This document shows, piece after piece, positions 11,250-23,947 of a stretch of 64,000 nt of DNA (position 1 is its first letter; every line of letters begins with the position of its first letter). The position numbers were made by a program, and so were the translations under genes. Location of the stretch: assembly GCA_023853785.1 (NCBI GenBank), contig JAJIRX010000512.1, positions 62,001-126,000 of the forward strand. Direction: 5' to 3'. The DNA comes from Psilocybe azurescens (taxonomy: Eukaryota > Basidiomycota > Agaricomycetes > Agaricales > Agrocybaceae). The notes beneath the pieces were generated by a model, which was given only the letters and a program-made list of their open reading frames with translations, did not search any database and was not told the origin of the DNA.

Positions 11250-12300
11250 GATCCACGACCGCACCCTTCCTCGAACTTAATGAAAATTTGATCCTTGTTC
11301 CCCCATGGTTGAATTATCCTCATATGATAAGAATTGGTCCACCTTGTTGCCATATTTCTTTTTAAGATCGCCAAAGACATGGGCGATCTCTGCTTCCTCC
11401 GAATCTTCTGACTGGATTAACCCTTCATAAGTTTCATCAGGATCAGGAACATATAGATTCTGGACTAGAGTTTTAGCCACAGATACAACTCCAGGTTCCC
11501 CCTTATTCATTTTCTTAATAGCTTCTTTCATGGTCTTCTCATTATACTGCCTGACCATGAGACCTCTTGGCAGATGGATTTTTCCATTTTCCCTAATGAC
11601 CCAACCAAAGCTAATGTGTTTTTCGGTGGCAGGGCATTTCTCCCCATTGGTGACCCGGTTTCCTGCAGTAGTAGCAGTCATTGGGTCTCACATAGGTTTG
11701 CTGACCTGTTGCCATTGGGCAAGGCTGGTAGCTACTGTTGTTTCCTGGCGTTGGCGATCACTGGTGACTAGCGTTCGCCCTGGCTTTGCGCGTTCAATAA
11801 TGCCGTGTGCACACCATTGAGCTTCTTATTCACAGATTCATTAAATGCTGCTTGGTCTTTAGATTGCTTTAGTAGTATCTTCATGGAGACAAGGAAGTTT
11901 GCTGTGGCCTCCTTATTCTGGGGCACTACTTCCTCAGGAATTATTACGTCACGGTCGAGCGATCGCTTGAGTGGCTCATCATCATTTCGCCCTAGTCGAA
12001 CTCTGAGAAGTCCTTTCAGCTATTGTCACTGCATGACTGATAACTTCCGGCGTATTTGTAGCGATCCTCTGACCTTGCGTTGGGTGATCGCCCGTCGTCT
12101 AATGAATCCACTCTTAGGGATAACCCATCTATTAGTCGGCCCCTGAACGCAGGCAACAGACGGCTCATAAAATGTTCTACCAATTCCCCATTGGATAATA
12201 AGGGAGGGTTATGGGTTATTTTCGTTGCTGCTGCACCAAACGCTCTTTTAGAGATAGTAATTTCTCCAACTGATCAGCTTCAATCAGGTAACGACCGCGA
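11250..12300 (-). pseudogene. gag remnant of element A
   Basis: The open stretch 11681-11277 encodes the gag C-terminal part (EKHISFGWVIRENGK, EKTMKEAIKKMNKGEPG, EEAEIAHVFGDLKKKYGN), about 90% like element B. The CCHC knuckle region is shifted by an extra base. Upstream parts are recognisable by nucleotide similarity to about 12300, where the element ends abruptly. Confidence 0.75.
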
Positions 12301-14549
12301 GTGAAGTTGACCGTTTGTGCACGTCAACTTCAGGCCCGTGCAATGAATGAGCACCAGGCAGGCCGCCGTCATGTTCCTGAATGTGGCATTTAAGGCGGTG
12401 GGGAACGTGATGCACAAGCAGATGATGAAAAGCCAGGAGAATTATACGGCCGCTGGTGGATCAGAATGAGACGGTGCTTCAAATTGCTACTAGGGGGTCA
12501 AGACCCAGAATATGGCTGCGAAGAGGTGAACATAGGCTTTTTCTTTTCCTTCCTAATTTTTTCTTTTGGCCTCGATGCATTTTCTGTCTATTGGGTTTGG
12601 GCACTACGCATTCAACTGCGACTGCACGAAGTCGTTCGAAGGCAATACCGAGCCTGACCTGCAATACGCTCACGTGCAACTCGCATCTATATCCCGCAAA
12701 AAGCCCACCCTTATCCTACTCCCTCCTTTTTCGCTTATCGACGCTGCTCACCTCTCTTCTTACACCAACGCACGTGGCATCACATTCCCTCCTGGGCACA
12801 TACCCTGATGCCGTGAAGACTACGATGAAAACCCAAGAGCCGTTGGGTGTGGTGATGTCTGCGTTTTTCCTGGTACATGTGATGGCAGTGCGTAGGATAT
12901 GGTCATTGTCAAAGGGGAGGGGGAATGAGAGGGCGAGGCCGAAGATGTTTTCGTATGGGGCGTGCATGGGAGATATCGGTGATTGCGATGTAGTTGTTGA
13001 GCATGGGGATGCGGATCCAAGCCTTAATGAAATGAACGCTCGAGACTCATTCGCGTCAATAATAGCTCATTCAACTTAAGTATGGCAGCTGGAAGCGGCT
13101 TGTCAGCCCAACTGCATCATTCTGGGGAGCAATGGGCCCAATGTTGAGTGTCATTGATACTAAGTCACCTGAGCAGCAAGGGATGCGAGGGCGGGAACGA
13201 ACGAGCTCTGTGACAAATGGGGGCCTAAAGCCTAGCATCGCGGCAATCTAGGCAATTTAGCGGCGTAGACTTTGTCAATGTCATGCGTCAGTGTTAAAGG
13301 GAGGGCATAGGCGTCTCGCTGTCTCATTCTAATGCCTCCTCTGAAGGAGATGGGACGGGAGTGGGGCTATAGCCTGCGAGAATTGCCAGCCAATATGCGC
13401 TCGCGAAAGGCATGGCTCTATTCCCGTGTCAGTGTTGGTGGATCGGCAGCTACAAGTGAGGCAATTGGAGAGTGCGTCATCGAGGCAGCGCAATCGAGAG
13501 CTATGCAGGTGGAATAAGCGACGGAGCGCAAACGAACTTCGTCGCCTTATGCTGCCAGATTTCGCAGCTGCAGGGGAGGTAGGCGAAGAAAGCTAGTTTG
13601 CAACAATGAGTTGGCATAGGCATTGAGGTGGCGATGGCATCAAAGGTTCGAAAAAAACAGGCTCGCTGGTGCGACTTAAGCCATGTAAATGCCGGGGAGC
13701 CTAGGGCAGTGGACGGTCTTCCTGGTCTGACCAGTATGCGGCAGATACTCCGGCGCTGGGCACCAAATGCAAGGCTGGCCTGAAAAGCAAAGGCAGAATC
13801 CATGGATTCATAGGCATCCATGGCGTGCCCTGTAAGCATCCAGTTAGCGGTGTGGAAGCAGTTCAAAGTCGCTGTTTGTGGCATATAAGGGGATGGGGGG
13901 GGGGGGGTGTCAGGGAGCATAGGTGTCAGGTAAACTCCCTGCCGAGTGTTCACTAGACGCCCCACGCATTTGAACCCTTTGGAGAGGTGAAGAACGCTGG
14001 ATCGAAGCACCTTGCAAACTCCCTGCCGAGTGTCCGCTAGGTGCTCCAACCATGGAGGGGATGGGGGTCTAGGCCTATAAGATACGACACACCTAATTGA
14101 GAGCACCAGAAGGGTCACTTAGACACCCAGAACGATGGAGGACTCAGAGGGCTAGGATAAGAGATGCTGGAAGTCGACAACCGAAAATTTGCCAAGCCTA
14201 ATCAACAAACCAGATCTGGATATCACGTGCTTAAACCAAGTCAGAGTCCGGTCATGAGCTGCGCAACTCCGCTCCGAGAAATCTGTGTATATCATGTCAG
14301 GATGTTCAATACTCAGGTATCCTCTGAAGTGGTAAATTAAGGCTCTAAAGAATTTCAAATACAATTTAGTTTTGAACTTTGCAAAATACTTTAAATACTG
14401 AGAAGACCTGAATACCCCTTAAGAGTTTAAATATGAGCCAAAGGGAATAAATTTTTGAGCAGGCAAAGGCAACTGTCGTTGGGCATTGGTGTGGAGAATG
14501 AGAAAGGTTATTGTTGATTATTGGATGAGAGATTTTTGCGGTGAAAGGG
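12301..14549. other. Unrecognised spacer between the gypsy elements
   Basis: GC content is more even here than in the TE blocks, and medium-length frames occur on both strands (e.g. 12456-13079 plus, 13501-14118 minus), but none has a recognisable domain or a convincing exon structure. A G-rich run lies at about 13895-13909, and a segment with CTCCCTGCCGAGTG is present twice (about 13935 and 14015). It may be remnants of host genes. Confidence 0.35.
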
Positions 14550-16464
14550 TGTAAACCATTCTGAGCTTACAATTCATAGTGAGATACAGAGGCCCTTATT
14601 TTTGCGATTGTTATCTGTAATAAACTAGTACATTATACTAGTGAAGGGTAGGAGATATGCCAGACTATTAGGCTTTGAGGCTTTACTTCCTAGTGGGCCA
14701 ACAAGAGTAATAGGCCTTACAAACTAACTAAGGTGTAGTGTGGCCTATTAATCAGTGCTACGAGTCAAAGACTACCTTTAGTTTCCTACACAGCTATCAG
14801 AGCAACCCTAACCAAGCGCCCGAGGCGATCGCCCGTTCCATTTGATCATGCTATTAGTCCCATGCAAAGAAGAAATCCTTGAGAAATAACCTTGGCTCTT
14901 ACAAGGGGTAACACCCATCAGTGTCTTACCAAGCGATCGCCAAGTGATGGAAACCTTATTAATTAGCAAAGCGATCACCGTGTCCAGGCCTCACAAGGCT
15001 GTTCACTAAATTAGGGCGATCAACCGCTCAGGGATCAGGCATCACTGCGCCACACGGGTGATCGCCCCACAGACCGAATGTATTGGCAATTGAAATTTTG
15101 TGTACAACTCAGCATATGGTGGTCTACTAGATCCGACTATAAAAGCTTGTAATTTGTAATGCAGCCAACGTGAGTGAGCGATCGCCCAGCCAGCGATCGC
15201 CACACGATACTAGAGGTGACTTGCCTCATGATAAGGGCACCTGCTGTTCCAGGAGGTCCTAAACCAATAGCAACTGTGCTTGGGAACCTTGGTAGGGTTT
15301 CCTAGGAAATATACCCCTAAGCAATCTAGTCCCGACATGCCTTAGCCGCGAGCCATCTGATAAAATAAGTCGGGTGATCGCTACCCAAGAAGGCACTGCC
15401 GCATGGACAACAATGTTATCTTCAAATAAGCGCTGTAGCCCAGGCAAACTAGTACTTTCCACTATTATAATTGGTGCAGCAAAGGCTAGGCAGCACGCGG
15501 TCCATTTCCTTCCTTTTCTCTTAGTCTCTTTCAATTATCATAAGCCAAAGTATCTATTTAGTCTATAAAAACAGCCCTGTATCTTAGAATAGGAACCAAG
15601 TAATCTACACCCCTGATTTGATATCAGAATTTACTCTGAATAAGAATTCTAGTGTTAACACTTGAAGACTAGTGATTTGTGTGATAAGAGATCGAACACT
15701 GCAGTTCACCTTAAGCAATTAGGGCGCTCCCTGGCTTCGTGAGCGATCGCCATGGTGATATTCAACGTCAGGTCTATTAGACTTAATAAGCAGGCTTTTA
15801 TAAGTCATCCGTGGACTGCCCTGGGGATTGTTAAGTACGGGTTGGAACCCTATACGGCTAGCGATTGCTCATAGTAACTAGGGACGACTGTCAGAGAACT
15901 CCGACTGTTCAGGACGTTGCCTATAGTAAGACTGCCCTGGGGATTATTAAGTACGGGTGGGAACCCTATAAAGGCTAGTGATCGCTCATAGTAACTAGGG
16001 ACGACTGTCAGAGAAATCCGACTGTTTCAGGACGTTGCCTATAGTAAACTAAGGACTGTGGACTAGTGTACCCATTTGCTTATAGGAACTAAGGATCTAC
16101 TACGTGTTAATACGGGTGATCGCTTATAGTGTTTGATAGTTGGAGTTTGGGTTTTATAAAGAGAACTGTTAAGTGTCCCGTGTACACTCGCCCCCAAAAG
16201 CGATCCCCTTGATATTGGTGATCGCCCTCACATAGAGAGATCGCCCTTACTATTCCAGTGCCTTGTGTGTACTCATCTGTAAAAGAGTTCCCTAGCTACT
16301 AGTGATCACCTCAGAGCGATCGTCTAAGTCTGTACTCTGCTAAAAACTAGTTATTGTAATAAGCCTTACAAGCTTACCCTCCCAGATGGAACTGATCAAT
16401 ATAAATATTTGATTGGGCGTTGTGTATTGGGCAATTACAAAGACACCCCGCACTAAACATCTCA
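14550..16464 (+). repeat. 5' LTR of element B
   Basis: 1915 bp, starting TGTAAACC and ending ATCTCA (TG...CA). It includes a tandem duplication of about 118 bp (about 15813-16045), each unit running from GACTGCCCTGGGGATT to TTGCCTATAGTAA. It contains five GCGATCGC octamers. Where the 3' LTR is present, the two differ at scattered single bases, so the insertion is not recent. Confidence 0.88.
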
Positions 16465-16466
16465 TC

Positions 16467-16483
16467 TGGAGCCCACCGCGAGG
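16467..16483 (+). other. Candidate primer-binding site
   Basis: TGGAGCCCACCGCGAGG begins two bases after the LTR. TGG is the complement of the tRNA CCA end, as expected for a minus-strand primer site. The matching tRNA was not identified. Confidence 0.45.
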
Positions 16484-16514
16484 AAGGGTTAATACTAGAT
16501 AAAGCAAAACAAGC

Positions 16515-18345
16515 TTGACATTGAGAAAAATTCGCGATAAGCATTTGGCACCAAATACACCGCTATCTTGCCTTCAGATTAAAAATCTGAAAACATTGCA
16601 CCAACCAAACCACCTGACGCACCGCTGTAAAGCGACTAAACCTAAAAACACTGCTCTTAGTAGCAGACCAATTCCAAAACCCGATTTTGGGATAGTAGAC
16701 ACAGCAGGAACTAGAATATCTAGGACTACCCGTAATTCTATTGCAGCCGGCATAACAGAAACCCCTATTGAGAGTAATAGGAGGGGACGTTCGCTTGAGA
16801 ACTTCAATAGAGTATCGACGATTCCTAATAGACCAGGACCCGCTTCCGTCATTTATCCTTTAGAAACAATAACTGGTATCCCCGCTCCAGTCATCTCTGA
16901 GCACACAGAAACTAGTGGTGAAACCTCGTCGAGACTACAACCTCGACTAGTACTAGATCCAGTCCCTTCAGACATTCCAGAATCAGAAATCAGTGTTGAA
17001 ATGGCACCAATAGGGTTTCCCTTACCCACTTCTAAAGATGCACCGAAATTCGATGAGAGGAAACCGGCAGAATTGCTGAGATTCCTTTCATCTGTGGAGG
17101 ATCTCTTTAAACAACATAAAATAGAAGAAGATCAAGCTAAGAAAGAGAAAGTTGGCAAATATGCCTCTGCTGAAACAGAACAAGAATGGATAGCATTTGA
17201 TACCTATGCAGAAGGCACTTGGGAGGAATACCGAGATGAAATCATTAGTAGTTATCCGGAGGCATCAGCATTACAAAGGGGATCGCTGTCTAGGTTGGCA
17301 AAAATATGTCAACCTTACCGTGGTCGTTACCTGATTGAAGCTGATCAGCTAGAGGAATTACTATCTTTCAAAAGAGCGTTTGGTGCAGCAGCGGCGAAAA
17401 TAACCCAAGACCCTCCCCTAGTATCCAACAGGGAATTGGCTGAACGTTTTATGAGCTGTCTGTCGCCCTGCGTTCAGAGGCCGACTAATAGATAGGTTAG
17501 ACCTAAGAGCGGATTCATTAGACGACGGGCAAACGCCCAACGTAAGGTTAGAAGATCGCTTCAAATACGCCGGAAGTCATCAGTCAATGCAGTGAGTGAC
17601 AATAGCTGAAAGAACTTCCCAGAGTTCTACTAGGGCGAACTGATGATGAGCCCGTCAAGCGATCGCTCGACCGTGACGCTATGATTCCTGAGGATGTAGT
17701 ACCTAAGAATGAAGAGGCCACAGCAAACCTCCTTGACTCTATGAAGCTACTACTAAAGCAATCTAAAGACCAAGCGGCATTTAATGAAAACGTGAATAGG
17801 AAGTTCAATGAGGTACACACAGCCTTATTGAACGCTGAAGCCAGGCGAACGCCAGTAACCAGCGATCGACAACTCCTGGAAACAGCAGTAACTACCAAAC
17901 TCGCCCAGGGGCAACAGGTCAGCAGACCTATGTGGGACCAAATACCTGCTACTACTGTAGGGAACCAGGTCACCGATGGGGAGAATGTCCTGCCGCTGAA
18001 AAACACATTAGCTTTGGTTGGATCATTAGGGAAAATGGGAAAATCCGTCTGCCAGGAGGTCTCATGGTCAGACAGGATAATGAGAAAACCATGAAAGAAG
18101 TTATTGAGAATATGAATAAGGGGAAACCTGGAGTTGTATCTGTGGCTAAAACTCTAGTCCAGAATCTATATTTTCCTGATCCCGATGAGACTTATGATGG
18201 TTTAGTCCAGTCAGAAGACTCAGAGGAAGCAGAGATCGCCCGTGTCTTTGGTGATCTTAAAAAGAAATATGGCAACAAGGTGGACCGATTCTTATCATAT
18301 GAGGATAATTCAACCATGGGGGAACAAGGATCAAATTTTCATTAA
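16515..18345 (+). pseudogene. Gag of element B (frameshifted)
   Basis: Structural protein that would form the virus-like particle. The frame 16515-17495 has a polar N-terminal part (about 170 residues) and then a capsid-like helical region (FDERKPAELLRFLSSVEDLF, EEYRDEIISSYPEASAL). A one-base shift near 17463 produces early stops; downstream coding continues in other frames (17681 on, then 17932-18345). The third part has a clear CCHC knuckle, CYYCREPGHRWGEC, at 17947-17988. At least two frame changes separate the parts, so the copy is probably dead. Confidence 0.8.
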
Positions 18346-18581
18346 GTTCGAGGGAAGGGTGCGGTCGTGGATCGTCGACGGCCTATTATGACTACCAGAT
18401 CTCGCGAAAGCTACGGAGAACCAATTGAAAAATAAACAAAAAGAAGTACAATTTAAGGAACCAGTAGAAGAAAGTGAGTCAAGTGAAGAAGAGACAGAGA
18501 TGCAGTTACCAGTGAAAAGGGGTTTCCCCACCTAAAAATAAAAAGAAAGCGAATATACCCACGGAGTTACCTGAAAAGGAG

Positions 18582-19646
18582 ATGCCTGTATCGGAATCAG
18601 AGAGTACTAATAAAGTTAGCACGCCTGAGCTTCCCTATATAGACGTTCTCCCTTTAACAACGGTAGTCCGACCAAGTGGTACTAGTGTACCTATTCAGCC
18701 AATTGAAAAAGAGAAAGAGAAACCTGGTCCCGCCTATAAAACTCAAGCGCCTAATGAGTCAGAAGCAGGCTATGAAAGGGTTTTCAAAGAAATGTTAGAC
18801 CTAACCATGCCAGTCACACTGAGGGGCCTGATAGGGGGTCGCCCTAACTTAAGAGATTTCCTTAAGAAAAGCTTAACCAAAGTTAGGACACCCGTGTTAT
18901 TAGAAGAAATTGAGGACGAGGAATCGCCCACCCAGAAACAGTTGCTCAAAGTGTTTCCTTTGGGTCCCAAAGAAATAGAAACGGGTTTAACTGTGGACGA
19001 ACTCCCTGTAGCGGCGTTCTTAATGGCCAGTGACATAAGAGCTGATGACCGCATGGAGCCTACTTGGAAAGTGGCGTCGGATCCTTATCTTCAATTTGCT
19101 TTGAGTAATGACGGTGCCATTCCCAAAGAACCTTATGTGGCCCGGGAGTCAGGTAATCTTAGGGTTATCTTCCCTAAAATCAATGGGGTCTTCCAAGAAG
19201 AAGCCATTCTAGATTCAGGCTCACAAATTGTGTCCATGGCTGAAGCCACGGCAGTTGAGATGGGGCTAACATGGAATCCTGCTATTACGATAAACATGCA
19301 AAGTGCTAATAAAACTGTGGACCGAACGCTAGGTCTTGCAGAAAATGTAGCATTCCTTTTCGGAGGGGTGACTATATATCTACAAGTATATATCATCAAA
19401 GCTCCTGCTTATAAAGTTCTATTGGGCCAACCGTTTAATCAGTTAACTAATAGTGTAGTTACTACTGAATCAGATGGCTCTACAACGGTACTAGTCACAG
19501 ACCCCAACACCCAGCAAAAGGCACTATTGCCTACCTATGCTAGAGGTCTGGGTCCAGGAGACCTTTTGAAAGCCAAACAAGCCCAGTCTTTTAGACAGCC
19601 TCAAGGACTTGGTTCCAGAACAAGGAGAGGTAGCGGTGGTGTTTGA
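18582..19646 (+). pseudogene. Aspartic protease region of Pol, element B
   Basis: An open frame of 354 codons. The retropepsin-like active site AILDSGSQIVSM has Asp at residue 211 (about nt 19212), with DSG instead of the commoner DTG, and the second half of the fold is visible as YKVLLGQPF. The first 190 residues are a polar spacer with no recognised fold. The frame ends 38 bases into the next one, so Pol is broken here or needs a frame change. It would cut Gag-Pol during particle maturation. Confidence 0.78.
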
Positions 19647-20985
19647 ACTGGACGAAGCGACTCAGAGTATCTCAGTAGAGGGGTATTCCCTAGCATCCGA
19701 CGGAGGTTTCACCTCGGAAGGGGTTAGGAATGCCTTTCTATCCAAAGCCATAAGAGAAGAAAAAGTAGAACTTAGTGATAAAAGAAAAGTAGAAACGTAC
19801 CTGCATCAGTTGTCTAATTGTGATAAAGGGAGCGATCACCACTTAGGGCGATCGCCTCCTGAAATTAGCGATCCTGCGACCAGGGAAGACCAAGCTGGAC
19901 CAGCGGCGACCGTCTTACTGGGTAAGAAATATAAGCCTGTAGCCTTAAAAGTAAAGCCTGTATATACAGAGTTACTGGAGCGGTACCGGATAGTGAGGAA
20001 CATTGTGGGCGATCCCTTAAAAGATATGCCTCCTCTAAACCCACACCCTCCTGACTTGAACCGACTGGGGCGATACACGGCAGAAAGGCAAGCGGCGTTC
20101 GACAAGGTTCATAAAGGAGAATTCTTATGGCCTGAAGAGCGAAAACTAGTACATCATATTATGATGCAACAAAATGAGGCGTTCGCCTGGAATGATGATG
20201 AAAGGGGTCAATTTCGCGAAGACTTCTTTCCGCCCTGTCAGGATTCCTACGGTAGAACACAAGCCTTGGGTTTATAAGAATATCCCAATACCGCCGGGAC
20301 TCTATAATGAAGTCTGTGGGATTATTAAATCCAAACAGGTATCAGGGGTCTATGAACCATCGAATTCATCCTTTAGATCGAAGTGGTTTACGGTTGTAAA
20401 GAAAGATGGGAAAAGTCTTATGATAGTCCATAGTCTGGAGCCTCTTAATGCAGTAACCATAGCACATTCGGGGGGTTCCTCCAGCGCCAGAGGATTTAGC
20501 AGAACATTTTGCAGGGGAGAGCATGAGGGGGAATGTTTGATTTGTATGTAGTATATGATGAGCGAGCCTTAGAAGAGAGCTCCCGAGACATGACTACCTT
20601 CCAGACACCCTTTGGAGCTATGCGCCTAACTACATTGCCTATGGGATGGATCAACTCTGTACCCATCTTTCATGATGATGTAGCTTATATCCTTAGAGAA
20701 GAGATGCCTGAGTATACCATTCCTTACATTGACGATGTAGGTGTGCGAGGACCGGTCTCTCGATATCAGGATAAGGATGGAACTTATGAGACGATAGCCG
20801 AAAATCTAGGGATTCACCGTTTCGTGTGGGATCATCTGCAAAATGTAAATCGGATAATTCAGCAAATTAAGTATGCAGGAGCGACCTTCTCGGGTACTAA
20901 GTCGTTGCTATGTGCTGAAGAGATAGTAGTAGTGGGACACTTGTGTGGTTTGGATGGGGCGAAAACCCACGGAAGAACGGGTTAA
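19609..20985 (+). pseudogene. Reverse transcriptase of element B (three frames)
   Basis: Spread over three overlapping frames. 19609-20277 is the spacer and RT entry (ending in the charged region before the fingers). 20174-20551 holds the fingers (SGVYEPSNSSFRSKWFTVV, KKDGKSLMIV). 20533-20985 holds the palm with TTLPMGWINSVP and the catalytic YIDD at 20725-20736. The gaps come from single-base changes. Element A lacks the palm, so only B keeps the catalytic motif. Typical Ty3/gypsy RT in order and motif spacing. Confidence 0.82.
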
Positions 20986-21641
20986 AGTGATCATGGACTG
21001 GGGAGACTGTAAAAATGTGTCAGAGGTTCGCGCCATCTTAGGAACTGCTGGGGTACTAAGATCGTATATCCCCGGTTTTGCAGAGAGGGCTCGACCATTA
21101 CAAAAGTTAACCCATCTGAACACACCGTTCCAGTGGGGTCCAGAACAGATTGCTAGCATGCAGCGAGTTAAAGACGGAGTAATGAATGCGCAATGCTTAA
21201 GACCCTTGGACTACGAAAGCGAGGATCGCATTGTATTAGCAGTTGATACTTCCTACATAGCTGTAGGCTACTATATCTACCAAGAGGATAATAAGAACCC
21301 TAAGAAACATTACTTTGCAAAGTTTAGGTCTATCACACTACACGAGCATGAAGCCAGATACTCTCAACCTAAGAGGGAACTCTCACGGCTTAAAAAGAGC
21401 CTTAGAAGCCAATCGCCATTGGCTGATAGGTGTCAGAAATCTTGTGGTAGAAACAGATGCAAAATATATCGGGGGGATGCTAATGAATCCTGATGTTATG
21501 CCTAATGCTACTATAAATAGATGGATAGAAGAGATAGGTCTCTTCCATTTCACTATCAGACATGTTGCTGGGAAAACCTTCGGACCAGATGGTTTATCAA
21601 GGAGACCTCGCCAGCCGCTTGATGATCCGGAGCCGCCCTAG
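20945..21641 (+). pseudogene. RNase H domain of Pol, element B
   Basis: Two overlapping frames. 20945-21493 has the RT connection (SEVRAILGTAGVLRSYIPGF, FQWGPEQ) and RNase H start (VLAVDTSYIAVGYYIY, HEARYSQPKREL). 21315-21641 finishes it (ALEANRHWLIGVRNL, VETDAKYIGGML, RHVAGKTFGPDGLSRRP). It would degrade the RNA strand of the RNA-DNA hybrid. A one-base shift near 21390 separates the parts. A TAG after EPP ends the second frame. Confidence 0.8.
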
Positions 21642-21938
21642 CGAGAGTACCGGAAAAAGAACCCTGGGGACCACCTGTGATAGAACTAGCCAACTCTAGC
21701 GATCCACCTCCTTTACCAGTAGAAGACTTCGTATCGGAAATTGAGAAGAGGACCGGATTTGTACTTGAAGAGCTGGGAGATCGTAGAGGGGGATCGCCCT
21801 ACCGAGCGATTGCCAGCGGCCACAAAAAGCCAAAGGCCTCTGAAGGAAAGAGGTCTGCTAAAGATATTAGACATTAAGCAAGAGATAGAGCAAGAACAAG
21901 AGTTTGACAGGATAGCTAGAGTTGTTGATAACTTCTTA

Positions 21939-22144
21939 CTAAAATATGTTTTCACCCCCAGTAGTCTTTGATTTAACCCTGGTTTGTAAAGTACTGATCC
22001 TCCAGCCCAGAATGTACTGAGTTAACCCCCTTTCTGAGCATCTCAAGTACTGATCTAACCTTTTGCAACTACTGAGTTAACCCTGGTTTTATAGCACTGA
22101 GTTAACCCTGATTCAAGTACTGATTTAACCCTTTTGAAATACAT
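21939..22144. mobile_element. 206-bp insertion inside pol, flanked by CTTCTTA
   Basis: Interrupts the linker between RNase H and integrase. CTTCTTA occurs on both sides (21932-21938 and 22145-22151), while element A has it once at the same site. The insert is made of about six degenerate units of 20-30 bp around ACTGAGTTAACCC / ACTGATTTAACCC. No clear terminal inverted repeat and no coding capacity. Family unknown. Confidence 0.7.
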
Positions 22145-22164
22145 CTTCTTAATAGAGACGGAAA

Positions 22165-23683
22165 ATGAGACTAATAGAGCAAAAGCAGCTTGAGCTATAC
22201 CTGCAATGTAAGGGGGATGAACTAGGTCCTGAACGAAGGGACTATGTTCAGCAATTAGTATCTACTCTAACATTACCTGATGAGACACCAATTCTGGCAA
22301 TGCCTTATCCAGAAGAGCAGCGATCGCCAAAAGGAAAACAGCAGGATCGCCAATTAGAATGGGCGATCCAGTGGCATAAGGATCACAGCTTCCAACCGAA
22401 GGGTTTGGATAAAAAGCAACATATGCAATTTCTACAATGGGTTAGGTGATTCATCATGTTTGAAGGGCGCTTATATCTAAGGAACTCGGGCGCTACCCAT
22501 AGATTAGTGGTGGCTAAAGACAAACGACTGCATATGCTTACTGCAGCCCATGACCATGTCGGCCATAGAGGAGTCTATTCAACAACTCAGCTACTGGTAC
22601 AGCGATTCTGGTGGCCAGAAATGGAGAAGGATATTAATTGGTTTGTGAAAACTTGTCACTTATGTCAGGAACGACAAAAGACACTGATAAAGATTAAACC
22701 GGTTATCACAAATACTCCTTCAATATTTCAGACCTTACATGCAGACTGTATGGTAATGAGCACTGCATCGAATAATTGTCATCATATAGTGCATGGAAGG
22801 GACGCTCTTACATCTTGGATGGAGGGACGACCTTCACGCTCGGAAACGGGTAGGGCTATAGGACAATGGATTTGGGAAGATATCATCTGCAGATGGGCTT
22901 GTGTAGCGGAATTTGTAACAGATAATGGACCACCGTTTGTAGCAGCTGCCAACTGGTTGACGGAGAAGTATGGCATCGTCAGCATTAAGATCTCTCCATA
23001 TAATTCACGAGCCAATGGTGTGGTAGAACGACCACACTGGGACGTTCGCCAGGTAATATATAAAATGCTAGGAGCCGCTAATGTACACAAGTGGTTCTGG
23101 TTCTTCTCATATATTATGTGGGCGGATCGTGTGACTATACGAAGGAGGCTGGGGTGTTCGCCATATTTTATGGTCACTGGGGCGAACCCTGTTCTCCCAT
23201 TAGACGTCAAGGAAGAGACATGGCTAGTCAAACCTCCTACTGGGGTAATGACCGATGAAGCCTTAATCGCTTTCCGTGCTCAAGCACTGGCGAAACACCA
23301 GTTACACGTAGCCTCGATGCGGACTCGTATAGATAAGCAAAAATATGAAGCCCTATTGTGATATGAACGAGATAATCAGGCAGTAATTAAAGACTATAAT
23401 TTTGTGCCTGGAGATCTAGTACTAGTACGCAATTCAGGAGTTGAATCTTCCTTAAATAAGAAGTTAAAGCAAAGATACCTAGGGCCTATGATAGTGATAA
23501 GGCGGACTAGGGGAGGCTCGTATGTAGTGGCAGAAATGAATGGAGGCGGTTATGCAGAGCAAGGTAGCAGCCTTTAGGGTAGTACCTTACTTTGCTAGGG
23601 AGAAGATAGCGATCCCCGGCTCTGTTACGGACCTCATTGATATATCTAAGCAAGGTCTAAGAAAAATCATAGAGCGGCCCTGA
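22165..23683 (+). pseudogene. Integrase of element B
   Basis: 22165-22449 holds the linker; 22456-23361 holds the integrase. The zinc-binding HHCC module shows HDHVGH (residues 32-37) with CHLC (67-70). The catalytic triad reads Asp97 (LHAD), Asp156 (VTDNGPPF) and Glu191 (GVVERPHW), with DD35E-like spacing. A TGA at 23359 breaks the frame; the C-terminal GPY/F-like part (GDLVLVRNSG, LKQRYLGPMIVIRRT, FRVVPYFAR) continues to a stop near 23683. No chromodomain was seen. It would insert the cDNA into the genome. Confidence 0.83.
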
Positions 23684-23947
23684 TGACCAGTCCTTGCCTT
23701 TCAAAGACATGGCCTTTGAGCATGCTCCTTTACACTCAGATGAAGACGAGTAAAAGTCTTAAAAACCTGTAATGGCGATCGCCCGAACAAGCGATCGCCA
23801 GGACGGCGAAAAGACGTCTTCATTAAAACTCGTACTGGGTAATAAGAGGGAACACCAAACCAATAATAGACTAAGAAGTTTGCTATTGGAAGGTACTCTA
23901 CCAAAAAGGGGAAAAACTGAAAGGACTTCAGAAGGACAGGCAATTAT

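Larger units (their letters stand above)
3312..12300 (-). mobile_element. Ty3/gypsy LTR retrotransposon A, 5'-truncated
   Basis: Read on the minus strand, the order is gag (from about 12300), protease, RT remnant, RNase H and integrase (to about 7900), then an antisense gene block on the plus strand (5220-7830), a polypurine tract (about 4751-4780) and the 3' LTR (3312-4750). Similarity to element B stops abruptly near 12300 inside gag, so the 5' LTR and gag start are missing. An internal deletion removes the RT catalytic core. The copy cannot be autonomous. Confidence 0.85.

Noticed and set aside
13895..13909. G-run as a regulatory element
   Set aside because: A single homopolymer run with no supporting context; could be slippage or an assembly artefact.
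12456..14118. Long frames on both strands between the gypsy elements
   Set aside because: No domain, no splice pattern, and overlapping frames on opposite strands; kept only as unrecognised spacer.
14541..14549. GTGAAAGGG before the 5' LTR as a target-site duplication
   Set aside because: It resembles the polypurine tract before the 3' LTR but does not match the base sequence after the 3' LTR (GCGCATGG).
14800..15200. GCGATCGC density as a sign of cyanobacterial DNA
   Set aside because: The octamer equals HIP1, but the DNA around it is a fungal gypsy element with LTRs, RT and eukaryotic introns, so contamination is not supported.
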